The notes under the pieces were generated by a model, which made no database searches, was not told where the DNA came from, and saw nothing but the letters and a program-made list of their open reading frames with translations. Below are positions 23,814 through 31,628 of a DNA stretch of 45,026 bases, one piece after another (the stretch's first letter is position 1; every line of letters begins with the position of its first letter). Origin of the DNA: an uncultured Maricaulis sp. (GTDB lineage: Bacteria; Pseudomonadota; Alphaproteobacteria; Caulobacterales; Maricaulaceae); assembly GCF_905480005.1 (NCBI RefSeq), contig NZ_CAJQOO010000017.1:1-45026 (forward strand), given 5' to 3'. A program made the position numbers and the translations under genes.

Positions 23814-24796
23814 AGCCGCTCAACCAGCCCGGTCTTGATGCGCTGGATCAGGCCGGGCCCTTCATAGATCAGCCCCGTATAGAGCTGAATTGCATTGGCC
23901 CCGGCGCGGATCTTGGCGTAGGCAGTCTCGGCGCAGGACACGCCGCCAACCCCGATAATGGCCATGTCCGGACCGGCAGCCTTGCGGAATACCCGCACCA
24001 GCTCGGTCGAACGCGAAAAGACCGGGGGACCGGACAGGCCACCCCCCTCGCCCATCTTGTCGCTGACCAGGCTTTCCGGCCGCGTGATCGTGGTGTTGGC
24101 GATAATGATGCCATCCAGTCCATGACGCCGGATGGCCTCAACCATGACCTCCGCCTCGCTGTCCGCGATATCCGGCGCGATCTTGAGGAAGACAGGCGCC
24201 TTCGCCCCGACAGCCGCCACGGCGGCCAGCAGGTCATCCAGAGCACCCGATGATTGCAAAGTGCGCAGGCCGGGCGTGTTGGGCGAGGAGATATTGACGG
24301 TGAAGAATTGCGCGAGGTCCTGCAGCTCGCGCAGACAGGCGACATAATCCGCGACCCGGTCCTCACTATCCAGATTGGCACCCAGATTGACCCCGACCAC
24401 GCCCTTGCGGCCGGACCGGCGGGCGAGACGCGCCTTGAACAGGTCGAGGCCCTGATTGGGAAAGCCCATGCGATTGATCACCGCGCGGTCTTCCTCGAGC
24501 CGGAAAATGCGCGGCTTGGGCTTGCCGTCCTGCGCGCGGGGCGTCACCGCACCGCATTCGACAAAGCCGAAACCGGCAGCCAGAAGCGCGTCCGGGGTTT
24601 CGGCATTCTTGTCGAAGCCGGCCGCGAGCCCGACCGGATTGGGCAGGTCGAGACCGGCCAGTCGGGTGTGCAGGATGTCCGGATCGCGGCTGAACTGGCG
24701 CGGCCCGAGGCCAAGCTTGAGCCCCTGGATGCCCAGTCGATGCGCGGTTTCCGGATCCAAACCATGCAGAAGGCGTGTGGCCAGATCATGGATCAT
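23765..24796 (-). CDS. pyrD: Dihydroorotate dehydrogenase (quinone), class 2
   Basis: A 343-residue protein for the fourth step of pyrimidine synthesis, oxidising dihydroorotate to orotate with FMN and passing electrons to membrane quinone. The class 2 N-terminal helices (MIHDLATRLLHGLDPETAHR) are present. Family motifs follow: GLAAGFDKNAE, FVECGAVTP, INRMGFPNQG, then NISSPNTPGLR with the catalytic Ser, ANTTITRP, and IGVGGVSCAETAYAKIRAGA with the FMN phosphate site. It starts in a 4-nt overlap with the upstream DUF952 gene. Confidence 0.95.
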   Translation of the reverse strand: MIHDLATRLLHGLDPETAHRLGIQGLKLGLGPRQFSRDPDILHTRLAGLDLPNPVGLAAGFDKNAETPDALLAAGFGFVECGAVTPRAQDGKPKPRIFRLEEDRAVINRMGFPNQGLDLFKARLARRSGRKGVVGVNLGANLDSEDRVADYVACLRELQDLAQFFTVNISSPNTPGLRTLQSSGALDDLLAAVAAVGAKAPVFLKIAPDIADSEAEVMVEAIRRHGLDGIIIANTTITRPESLVSDKMGEGGGLSGPPVFSRSTELVRVFRKAAGPDMAIIGVGGVSCAETAYAKIRAGANAIQLYTGLIYEGPGLIQRIKTGLVERLQADGFASISEAVGAE

Positions 24797-25152
24797 GAGC
24801 GGCTCTCCAGTTCGGAAGGCAGGATCCAGTCCCCCTCCTCATTGCGGCGGACATGGCGCAGACCGCGCACAGCGCTGGCCGGGATCTCGCCATAGACATG
24901 CGGAAACAGCGCTCCGCCACGTGATTTTTCCCACTTCACCGTTTCGCCGAGGGCGGTGAGGTCGATCTCAACCAGCAGCAGACGCTCATGGTCATTATAA
25001 TGCTTGATCAGCGTGCCTTCGACCTGGTCGGCCGCGGACAGATGGATAAAGCCATCGGCGACATCATGCGGGTCACCGGTGAAGCGGCCTTCGGCCATCA
25101 CCTGTGACCAGCGGTCCGGCGTGGCGAGGCGGAATGCGGTTTTCGTGGTCAT
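24793..25152 (-). CDS. DUF952 family protein
   Basis: A 119-residue cytoplasmic protein. DGFIHLSAADQVEGTLIKHY (about 33-52) and FPHVYGEIPASAV (about 82-94) are the conserved parts of DUF952, a small alpha/beta family of unknown activity. It lies directly upstream of pyrD and overlaps it by 4 nt. This pairing recurs in alphaproteobacteria as I recall, so a link to nucleotide metabolism is possible but unproven. Confidence 0.85.
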   Translation of the reverse strand: MTTKTAFRLATPDRWSQVMAEGRFTGDPHDVADGFIHLSAADQVEGTLIKHYNDHERLLLVEIDLTALGETVKWEKSRGGALFPHVYGEIPASAVRGLRHVRRNEEGDWILPSELESRS

Positions 25153-25232
25153 GGTGAGGGCCTAGCGCCCGGCGCGGATTCGGGCAAGCGCGACTCGCGC
25201 ATGGGACAATTTTCCTATAGCGTTCCGCCCTC

Positions 25233-25859
25233 ATGCTGACCCATGACGATATCTGGCGCGGGATTGATCGCCTGGCCCGGCATGCCCAGACAAGCCCGTC
25301 CGGACTCGCCCGACGGGCCGGTCTGGACTCGACCACATTCAACCCGTCCAAACGCGTCTCCGCCGACGGCAAGAAACCCCGCTGGCCGTCGACTGAGAGC
25401 ATTGCCAAGGCACTCGCCGCAGCCCATCTGGATTTCGATGATTTCGCCGGTCTGATTTCCGGAAAACCCGCCGCTGGCGCGCTGCCCTCTCGTGGCCTCG
25501 CCGATGGCGAAGCCGAGTCGCCCTTTGATGCGGCCGGCCTGCCGGCAGGACCCGACTGGGACGCCATTCCATTTCCGGGACTGACACCGGACGAGGCCTT
25601 CGCCCTGACCGTCGAGGACGACCGCATGCTGCCGGTTTACCGGCGCGGCGATCGCCTGGTCATTTCGCACAACGCCCCGACGCGTGTCGGTGACCGGGTT
25701 GTGGTGCAGCGCCGCGACGGGACCCGCTCGGCCTGGACCTTGTCGGAAAAGCTGGTCCAGTCCGTGCGCCTGACTCCCCTTGATCCAATGGCGGCCAGTA
25801 TCACCCTGCCACTGTCGCAAATCGCCTGGTTGTCACGGATTGTCTGGGTCAGTCAGTAG
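25233..25859 (+). CDS. S24/LexA-like repressor with no catalytic serine
   Basis: A 208-residue protein. The N-terminal HTH region (about 5-75) includes SPSGLARRAGLDSTTFNPSKR. The C-terminal half is a LexA/CI-type S24 domain with VEDDRMLPVYRRGDRLVI (about 127-145). In active S24 proteins the motif is G-[DE]-S-M-x-P; here Arg131 replaces the nucleophilic Ser, so self-cleavage should be impossible. The domain probably serves only for dimerisation or ligand binding. Targets are unknown. It is divergent from the DUF952-pyrD pair with an 80-nt gap, and convergent with the TPR gene after 6 nt. Confidence 0.8.
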   Translation: MLTHDDIWRGIDRLARHAQTSPSGLARRAGLDSTTFNPSKRVSADGKKPRWPSTESIAKALAAAHLDFDDFAGLISGKPAAGALPSRGLADGEAESPFDAAGLPAGPDWDAIPFPGLTPDEAFALTVEDDRMLPVYRRGDRLVISHNAPTRVGDRVVVQRRDGTRSAWTLSEKLVQSVRLTPLDPMAASITLPLSQIAWLSRIVWVSQ

Positions 25860-25865
25860 ACAGTT

Positions 25866-26633
25866 TCAGCGCTCAAGCCGGGCATCCGCCCAGGCCGCTG
25901 CCCCACGGCGGTCGTCGAGCCGCGGTGCAAATTCCTCCAGCTCACCCAGTATGGCAGCGTCGAAAGCATCCCGGGCCGGCAATTGCCGCGCGCTGTCCAC
26001 CAACTCCCGAATGCGACCCGCATAGGCAGGCTCGTCGAGTGCAGCGAGCCCGAGGGCGAGGAAATAGCGCGGCGCCGGGCTGTCCGGGTCAAGCGCAATG
26101 GCCTGGGAGTACAAGCCCATGCCGGCCTCGACCGAGGCATCGAGCGCGCGCAAACCACGCGTCCCGCCACGCCGGGCGACTTCCAGATGCCAAGCCCCCA
26201 ACATGCCCAGCGCCCAGGCATTGTCCGGCTGGCTCGACACCACCTCTTCCAGGAGGTCGCGCCCGCGCTGGGGCAGGCGTGTCAGATAGGCCCGCCACCC
26301 GCTCATATATCGGCCGCGAAAACCAAGCGCGCTGGCCAGGCGCAGCCGGGCCTCGAGATGGTCTTCATCCAGGTGCAAGGCATATTCCGCCAGATCGATC
26401 GCTCGCTCCGCCAGCGCTTCGCGGCCCGCACCGACATCCTCGACCATCAGTCTTGCCACCAGCGCCCCGGCCGCAAAGGCATAACCGTCCGCGGTCTCCA
26501 GCTGCTGAGCCTCATAGGCGGCCAACTCCCAGGCGCCCTGCTCATAGGCCGCTTCCGCATCCGCTTGGTCGGCATGCGCAGCGGTCGTGGCAATCGAGAC
26601 GAGCAATAGAGGGGCGAGAAGAAAGCGGATCAT
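25866..26633 (-). CDS. Exported TPR-repeat protein
   Basis: A 255-residue protein with a signal peptide (MIRFLLAPLLLVSIATTAAHA) and helix-turn-helix repeats of the TPR kind: AYEQGAWELAAYEAQQ, AIDLAEYALHLDEDHLEARL, NAWALGMLGAWHLEVAR, YSQAIALDPDSPAPRYFLA. It is probably periplasmic and binds a protein partner. No specific family is recognised. It is transcribed divergently from the cytochrome P450 gene with a 97-nt gap. Confidence 0.75.
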   Translation of the reverse strand: MIRFLLAPLLLVSIATTAAHADQADAEAAYEQGAWELAAYEAQQLETADGYAFAAGALVARLMVEDVGAGREALAERAIDLAEYALHLDEDHLEARLRLASALGFRGRYMSGWRAYLTRLPQRGRDLLEEVVSSQPDNAWALGMLGAWHLEVARRGGTRGLRALDASVEAGMGLYSQAIALDPDSPAPRYFLALGLAALDEPAYAGRIRELVDSARQLPARDAFDAAILGELEEFAPRLDDRRGAAAWADARLER

Positions 26634-26730
26634 GGCATCAGGTTAGTGCAGGTCTGGCGCGAGGAAAACTGGTAAGCGCGACCATTCGCGCTCTGGCCCC
26701 GAAACCGGATCGGGCTAGGCTAGGAAGGAT

Positions 26731-28116
26731 ATGGAAGACCTTGCCCGCACTGCCTTCACCCCGCCCAAGCCGCCCTACGCCACCTATAGCGGCGTCGGCA
26801 AGCTCGAACTGTCTGATTACTGGACCTATTTCCGGGCGATGCAGCGAAACCCGCTGGAGATCTGGGGCGAGCATCATTTTTCTATCCGGCTCGCCCCGTT
26901 CCGCTTTCTGGGCCGTTCCAGCCTGATCGTCAGCGACCCTGCGGCGATCCATCACTGTTTCGTCTCCAATGCCGGCAATTACGGCATGAACCCTCTGCGC
27001 CAGGCGGTGTTGCGCCCCTTTTTGCGTGACGGCCTGCTGACGGCGGAGGGAGATGTCTGGAAAACGGCCCGCAAGGCAGTTTCCCCGGTCTTCACACCGC
27101 GCAAGGTCAATGGCTTCGCGCCCCAGATCCGGACGGTGTGTGACATCACCATGGACGGCCTCGCCGCGCGAGACGGCGAAACGATCAGCGTCTCCGACCT
27201 GATGGTCGAGCTGACGCTGGACGTGCTGATGGAGACGCTCTTCTCCGGCGATGAGGCGCTGGACAAGGCCCGCTTCACGCGCGGCATCTGCGAATTGCTG
27301 GAGATTTCCGGCCTGCCGCACCCGTTCGACCTGATGCACCTGCCCGGCTGGCTGCCGCGGATCGGTCAGGGGCGGTCGCGCACGGTGATCAAGGATTTGC
27401 GCGATCAGGTCGGAGCCGTTGCGGCGGCCCGGCGCGCGGCGCCCTCACCAGACCAAAGCGGACGCAGCGCCGACTTCCTCGACCTGCTCCTGGGCGCCGG
27501 TCTCGACGACACCGCCGTGATCGACAATCTTCTGACTTTCCTCGCCGCGGGCCATGAAACCACGGCGCGCTCCCTGGCCTGGACACTCTATCTTCTGTCG
27601 CGCGATCCGGCGTCTCTGGCGCGGCTGGAGGCGGAAGTGGACGCGGCCCCGCTCGACACCACCGAACCGGCGGACTGGTCACGCTGCCTGCCCTTCACCG
27701 AAGCCGTTTTGAAAGAGAGCCTGCGCCTCTATCCGTCGGCCCCCATGCTGGCAAGGACCTCGAAGGAATGGGATCTGGTTACCGGCCTGCCGGTTCCGGC
27801 CGGGACCGATGTCCTGGTCTCGACCTGGCTCCTGCATCGCCAGCGCGACATCTGGGACCAGCCTGACGCCTTTGTTCCGGACCGCTTCCTGGGTGACGCT
27901 GCAAGCGCCATCCCGCGGGACGCCTACCTTCCATTCGGGCTCGGGCCGCGCGTATGTATCGGTGCACGCTTTGCGATGATGGAGATGGTGATCGTCATGG
28001 CCAGCCTGGCCCGGCGCCTGCGCCTGGACTTTGCCGGCGAACGCGACCCCGTTCCGGTCATGCGCATCACGCTGCAACCGGATACCGACATGCCGATGAC
28101 GATCCGCCGACGCTAG
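26731..28116 (+). CDS. Cytochrome P450
   Basis: A 461-residue soluble P450. The I-helix reads LTFLAAGHETTARSLAW (oxygen activation), the K-helix ExxR is ESLRLYPSAP, and the heme loop is FGLGPRVCIGARFAM with Cys409 as the thiolate ligand. The sequence style resembles the bacterial CYP4-like group acting on fatty acids or terpenoids; the true substrate cannot be told. No ferredoxin or reductase gene is adjacent. GGAAGG precedes ATG 26731. The stop shares the CTAG palindrome with the stop of the convergent receptor gene. Confidence 0.93.
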   Translation: MEDLARTAFTPPKPPYATYSGVGKLELSDYWTYFRAMQRNPLEIWGEHHFSIRLAPFRFLGRSSLIVSDPAAIHHCFVSNAGNYGMNPLRQAVLRPFLRDGLLTAEGDVWKTARKAVSPVFTPRKVNGFAPQIRTVCDITMDGLAARDGETISVSDLMVELTLDVLMETLFSGDEALDKARFTRGICELLEISGLPHPFDLMHLPGWLPRIGQGRSRTVIKDLRDQVGAVAAARRAAPSPDQSGRSADFLDLLLGAGLDDTAVIDNLLTFLAAGHETTARSLAWTLYLLSRDPASLARLEAEVDAAPLDTTEPADWSRCLPFTEAVLKESLRLYPSAPMLARTSKEWDLVTGLPVPAGTDVLVSTWLLHRQRDIWDQPDAFVPDRFLGDAASAIPRDAYLPFGLGPRVCIGARFAMMEMVIVMASLARRLRLDFAGERDPVPVMRITLQPDTDMPMTIRRR

Positions 28117-30275
28117 CGCTGGAAACGCAGCCGGACATTGAAGGACGGCACATTGTCAGAGCTGCGTGAAAGCTGGTCGCGGAAAACACCCTGGGGCGTG
28201 TCGACCCGGCTGGTGCCCGACCGGTCCCGTCCCGACCGCAAGGACAGGCGGATGAAGGTCGACGGCCGCGCCTCCCACTCCGACCACAAATTGACATAGA
28301 CGCCCTCGGAGCGCTCCAGCGTGTTCACCAGAACCGGACCGACACCGGGCCGTCGCACGCCATCAAAGACATAGATCACATCCGTGCGGGCTTCCTGCCA
28401 GCGCGTGGCAAGACCGGTGCGCCATAGTGGCGAATGCCGCCACTCGCCATCCAGATTTACATTCAGACCGTTATCTTCCTTGCGGATTTCCGTGAGCCAG
28501 AAATGCATTGCCGGCGCACGCTCTTCGAGCCGGGCCGAGAGGACGTAGCGGCCACCAGCCCATTCCTTGCGCAGGCCGATCCGGTAGAAATAGTCGCGGT
28601 GCCCCGACGTCGTCCGGGAAAAGCCCTGCAGCTGGTCCACGCGATCCGACCAACGATGTGTGGCCCGCCCATCAAGGCTCAGCCCCACAAATCCGAAGCG
28701 GTCCAGCTCGAGTTCGAAGTCCGCCGTGACACGGGTCACGGTTTCCGCGCTGATATTGGCGGGCCTCACTTCACCATCGGTGTCCAGTATGCTCGAGACC
28801 GGATTGTCCGACCGCACTGTCTCGCCCTCGATCCGGACAAGGTCGCGCTCACCAAAGCGACGCTCCAGTGTGATCTGGTGGACCCAGTCGCGCGGCGGTT
28901 CCAGCGTGGAGGCGCCCGCAGTGCTGAGCGCATTGTCGAGATCCGTCGACGCCAGGAAGAGACCAAGGTCAAGCTGACCGACACGTCGCTCGGTGCTCAG
29001 CCGCAAGGTCCAGTCGTCGGGCAATGCCCAATTGAGATCGGCACGCGGGGCCAAATCGGTCAGGCTGAGAGAGGCACCGCCCTCATTCGAACTGTCGAGC
29101 GAGAATTGCTCGACGCGGCCACCGACCGTCGCCGACACGCGTGAATTGGGGGTCCAGGTCGCCGAAGCGAGGATGGCAGAACGGGTTTCCTCGACCTCGG
29201 CATCATCACCATCGACACTCTGCACCACCCCGTCGATGGAGGCGGAAGACGAGCCTTCAAGCGTGTTGCTGGCCCAGGTCAGACCGGTTTCAACGGCGAG
29301 CGTGTCCATCGGGCGCCAACGCATGTCGGCCCGCGCCGCGGTCTCGCCGGTCTCACGACTGGATGCGGATTCGCTGACAATCCCGCCAGAGATCAGGCTG
29401 TCCCTGGACGTCGCTTCGCCCTGACGCTGGGTAACCAGGCCGATCAGGTCGATGCGATCGGTGAAGGCATGCCGCCAACGCACGGATCCGAAGCGTTCGA
29501 TGGCCTCGTCACGTCCGTCCTCAATGGCCCCGACTTCCGCGGCGGAGGCCGGGGTCGGGCGGCTGAAGTCATCATTGCGCTCGCTGGACACTGTCAGCTC
29601 GAGGTCATTGTTTGCATTCACCGCCAGCCGCGCGAGCGCCTGCCAGTCGCGGCGGGTCCGGCCTTCCAATTCATCGACCGAGGCCCGCGCAAAGGGCGAA
29701 TCCGCTGTCGAGCTACGGATCGCGGCATAATCCGTCAGGGTCTCGTCATAAAGATCGATCCGGGCTTCCAGTTCCAGCGGCCCGCTCGACCAGCCCGTGG
29801 TCAGCTCACCCTGATACTCTTCGCCGCCATCTTCGCGCGGTTCGATCTCGATACGACCATCGATCCGGGCCGCACTGGTCGAGCGGGTGACAATGTTGAG
29901 CAGCAGCGGGTAGCCCTGCATGTCGACATCCCGGGCGCCGGGCTCGATCAGTTCGAGGCGGATGACGTCTTCAACCCGGATCGCCCGAATGCGCCCCTCA
30001 AGCGAGCCGCTGCCACGCGGCGGACGGCGACCATTGATCAACGCATTGCCCTGGGCGCCGGACAGGCCGCGAACATCATCACCGCCATTCAGTCCAAAGC
30101 CCGGCAATTGGCGGACAAGATCCAGGGCTGTCCGCGGCAGGAATTCTGCAAAAGTGGCCGGCGTATAGACCTCAACGCCTGGCTCGGCGTCACTCGCTTG
30201 AGCCTCGACCGAGACCAGGCTTGCGAGCCAAAGCCCTGTAGCCACAGCCAGAATTTGCGCAACCTTGGTGGTCAA
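28113..30275 (-). CDS. TonB-dependent receptor-like outer-membrane protein
   Basis: A 720-residue protein. A signal peptide (about 1-27) is followed by a plug domain at about 35-135: FLPRTALDLVRQLPGFGL, RGLSGAQGNALINGRRPP and IRVEDVIRLELIEPGARD. The remainder is alternating short strands with Arg/Asp/aromatic pairs, typical of a 22-strand barrel, ending in FNVRLRFQR. It should import a ligand with TonB energy; the ligand is unknown and no partner transporter is adjacent. The 133-nt region upstream holds two copies of GAATTGCRAT (30327-30336 and 30359-30368), possible regulator sites. Confidence 0.8.
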   Translation of the reverse strand: MTTKVAQILAVATGLWLASLVSVEAQASDAEPGVEVYTPATFAEFLPRTALDLVRQLPGFGLNGGDDVRGLSGAQGNALINGRRPPRGSGSLEGRIRAIRVEDVIRLELIEPGARDVDMQGYPLLLNIVTRSTSAARIDGRIEIEPREDGGEEYQGELTTGWSSGPLELEARIDLYDETLTDYAAIRSSTADSPFARASVDELEGRTRRDWQALARLAVNANNDLELTVSSERNDDFSRPTPASAAEVGAIEDGRDEAIERFGSVRWRHAFTDRIDLIGLVTQRQGEATSRDSLISGGIVSESASSRETGETAARADMRWRPMDTLAVETGLTWASNTLEGSSSASIDGVVQSVDGDDAEVEETRSAILASATWTPNSRVSATVGGRVEQFSLDSSNEGGASLSLTDLAPRADLNWALPDDWTLRLSTERRVGQLDLGLFLASTDLDNALSTAGASTLEPPRDWVHQITLERRFGERDLVRIEGETVRSDNPVSSILDTDGEVRPANISAETVTRVTADFELELDRFGFVGLSLDGRATHRWSDRVDQLQGFSRTTSGHRDYFYRIGLRKEWAGGRYVLSARLEERAPAMHFWLTEIRKEDNGLNVNLDGEWRHSPLWRTGLATRWQEARTDVIYVFDGVRRPGVGPVLVNTLERSEGVYVNLWSEWEARPSTFIRLSLRSGRDRSGTSRVDTPQGVFRDQLSRSSDNVPSFNVRLRFQR

Positions 30276-30408
30276 TTCATGCCCCTGCCAAACCGTTCGG
30301 CGCCAAGATCAGCGCATTTGGTTAGGGAATTGCGATGAATGGACCAAAAATCCAGTGTGAATTGCAATCTTTTACAGCTTCTCATTGCCTTCCAAAACCA
30401 GGTGCACC

Positions 30409-30627
30409 CTAGGCTTCAGGATATTGGAAGACCGCGTCGAGGCCGACCTTGAACACCCGGGCAATCTTGAAGGCGACCTCCAGCGAGGGCGAGTACTTGC
30501 CCTGCTCGATGGCGATGATGGTCTGCCGCGTCACGCCGATCTGCCGGGCCAGCTCGGCCTGGGTCATCTCGCCAGCATGAAAGCGCAGGGTGCGGATCTC
30601 ATTGGTGATGGGGGTGGATTTCGCCAT
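30409..30627 (-). CDS. Small XRE-family regulator, locus 1
   Basis: A 72-residue stand-alone HTH protein. [32 protein letters not shown] is a standard XRE fold with [13 protein letters not shown] as recognition helix. It belongs to the very small XRE group (YgzD-like) often encoded with membrane proteins. It is the last of three genes in a tight minus-strand operon, 2 nt after the second membrane protein. GGGAG is its likely ribosome-binding site. I infer that it represses its own operon through the two dyads at the operon promoter. Confidence 0.88.
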   Translation of the reverse strand: MAKSTPITNEIRTLRFHAGEMTQAELARQIGVTRQTIIAIEQGKYSPSLEVAFKIARVFKVGLDAVFQYPEA

Positions 30628-30629
30628 GG

Positions 30630-31064
30630 TCAGACACTCCCGCGATAGGTCAGCAATTTGACAAGGGAGCTGACCAGGCCGGCCAGCATGGCTCCGACGA
30701 ACAGGGTGTTCGCCGCCCAGAACGGATCGAATTCGAAGACCAGCAGCATCAAGGCGATAAAAGCCGCGGCATGCATGGCATGCCCGCCCCAGGCGTCACC
30801 ACGTCGCTCGGCCACATGGTCACGTTCATCATCCACAACCCCCGCCTGGTCGAGCTCGCCTCGATTGGCGATGGCGGCGCGGATAATGTCGGCGATCAGG
30901 GTGGCAATGAAGACCACCAGCGAGATGACCATCTCGATCTTCCAGGAGATCTCATCCAGAGGCTGGTTGAAGATCTGGGGGACGACACGGAGCAGATACC
31001 AGCCCAGAGCCAGAACAGTGCCGAGCGCGACCGCGCGTGTCGTGCTTTCGAGGAAGCCTGGCAT
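30630..31064 (-). CDS. Four-helix membrane protein with DERD motif, locus 1 (second)
   Basis: A 144-residue protein with four hydrophobic segments (about 12-30, 46-66, 97-113 and 116-138). The central charged loop reads [18 protein letters not shown], the same pattern (DERD-x6-RGD-x2-GG) as in the gene just upstream, so the two are tandem paralogs. The arrangement resembles the DUF2178/DUF3796 group of small membrane proteins found beside XRE regulators. The start at ATG 31064 overlaps the upstream stop as TGATG; a GTG at 31067 is an alternative. Confidence 0.75.
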   Translation of the reverse strand: MPGFLESTTRAVALGTVLALGWYLLRVVPQIFNQPLDEISWKIEMVISLVVFIATLIADIIRAAIANRGELDQAGVVDDERDHVAERRGDAWGGHAMHAAAFIALMLLVFEFDPFWAANTLFVGAMLAGLVSSLVKLLTYRGSV

Positions 31065-31498
31065 CACACACCCCGCCGATAATCGACCAACTTGGACACA
31101 CCCTTGACCAGCTCGCTGACGACCAGGCCGGCCAGGACGAGATTGGCGATCAGGTGATAGGGCTGCGCCGTCATCGCCGCGGCCATTGCCGCAAGGGCGA
31201 ATACAGCCAGAACGAAACCACCGCGCTGGTCGCCTCGCATTTCGACCAGCTTGTCGCGCTCATCAGCCTTGTCACTGGCCTCGGACGGGGCCGCGATCGC
31301 AATGGCAATATTGGCGACAATCGACGCGACGATGATGGCACCGACTGTGACCAGCATCTTCGCATTGGTCATGTCGAGCGCCTCTTCCGGGCTGACCGCA
31401 TTCCCGAACAAAACGCCGGCCGAGCTGGCGAAGTACCAGGCATAGACGCCGCCCGTCAGGACCAGCATCGCGATATTGCTCTTCTCGTGAAAGCTCAT
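31064..31498 (-). CDS. Four-helix membrane protein with DERD motif, locus 1 (first)
   Basis: A 144-residue membrane protein starting MSFHEKSNIAM. Four hydrophobic segments are seen (about 9-31, 46-69, 92-108 and 113-131). The loop ADERDKLVEMRGDQRGG and the tail LVDYRRGV both recur in the neighbouring paralog. It is the first gene of the XRE operon, with GGAGTG 8 nt upstream of the ATG and a strong promoter about 45 nt before it. The role is unknown; a membrane sensor or antagonist of the XRE protein is an inference. Confidence 0.75.
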   Translation of the reverse strand: MSFHEKSNIAMLVLTGGVYAWYFASSAGVLFGNAVSPEEALDMTNAKMLVTVGAIIVASIVANIAIAIAAPSEASDKADERDKLVEMRGDQRGGFVLAVFALAAMAAAMTAQPYHLIANLVLAGLVVSELVKGVSKLVDYRRGV

Positions 31499-31517
31499 GT
31501 CAAACACTCCATTCCTG

Positions 31518-31537
31518 ATGTCTGATATTCTTGACAT
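31518..31537. promoter_or_regulatory. XRE operon operator 1, ATGTC-N10-GACAT
   Basis: Arms ATGTC and GACAT are separated by TGATATTCTT. The site lies just downstream of the -10 element and covers the expected transcription start of the minus-strand operon. An identical arrangement occurs 47 bp away. Confidence 0.65.
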
Positions 31538-31542
31538 GGCGC

Positions 31543-31571
31543 TATGTAAGCACAAGCAGACTTGATGTCAA
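31543..31571 (-). promoter_or_regulatory. Promoter of XRE/membrane operon, locus 1
   Basis: On the minus strand TTGACA (31571-31566) is separated by exactly 17 nt from TACATA (31548-31543). This is a perfect -35 and a good -10, the best sigma-70 type promoter I see in the window. Both ends are flanked or overlapped by the two dyads. Confidence 0.7.
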
Positions 31572-31584
31572 ATATTTCTGACAT
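31565..31584. promoter_or_regulatory. XRE operon operator 2, ATGTC-N10-GACAT
   Basis: Same arms as operator 1 around AAATATTTCT, which itself contains the small palindrome AAATATTT. It overlaps the -35 box, so a bound repressor would block RNA polymerase. Confidence 0.65.
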
Positions 31585-31591
31585 GGAGCTA

Positions 31592-31619
31592 CAAAAAGAA
31601 GGCCCGCCGAAGCGAGCCT
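31592..31619 (-). terminator. Intrinsic terminator of lysK
   Basis: Read on the minus strand, a stem AGGC-CGC/GCG-GCCT with a TTCG tetraloop and one internal mismatch is followed by TTCTTTTT. It ends the lysK transcript just before the separate promoter of the XRE operon. Confidence 0.8.
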
Positions 31620-31628
31620 CCCGTTAAA

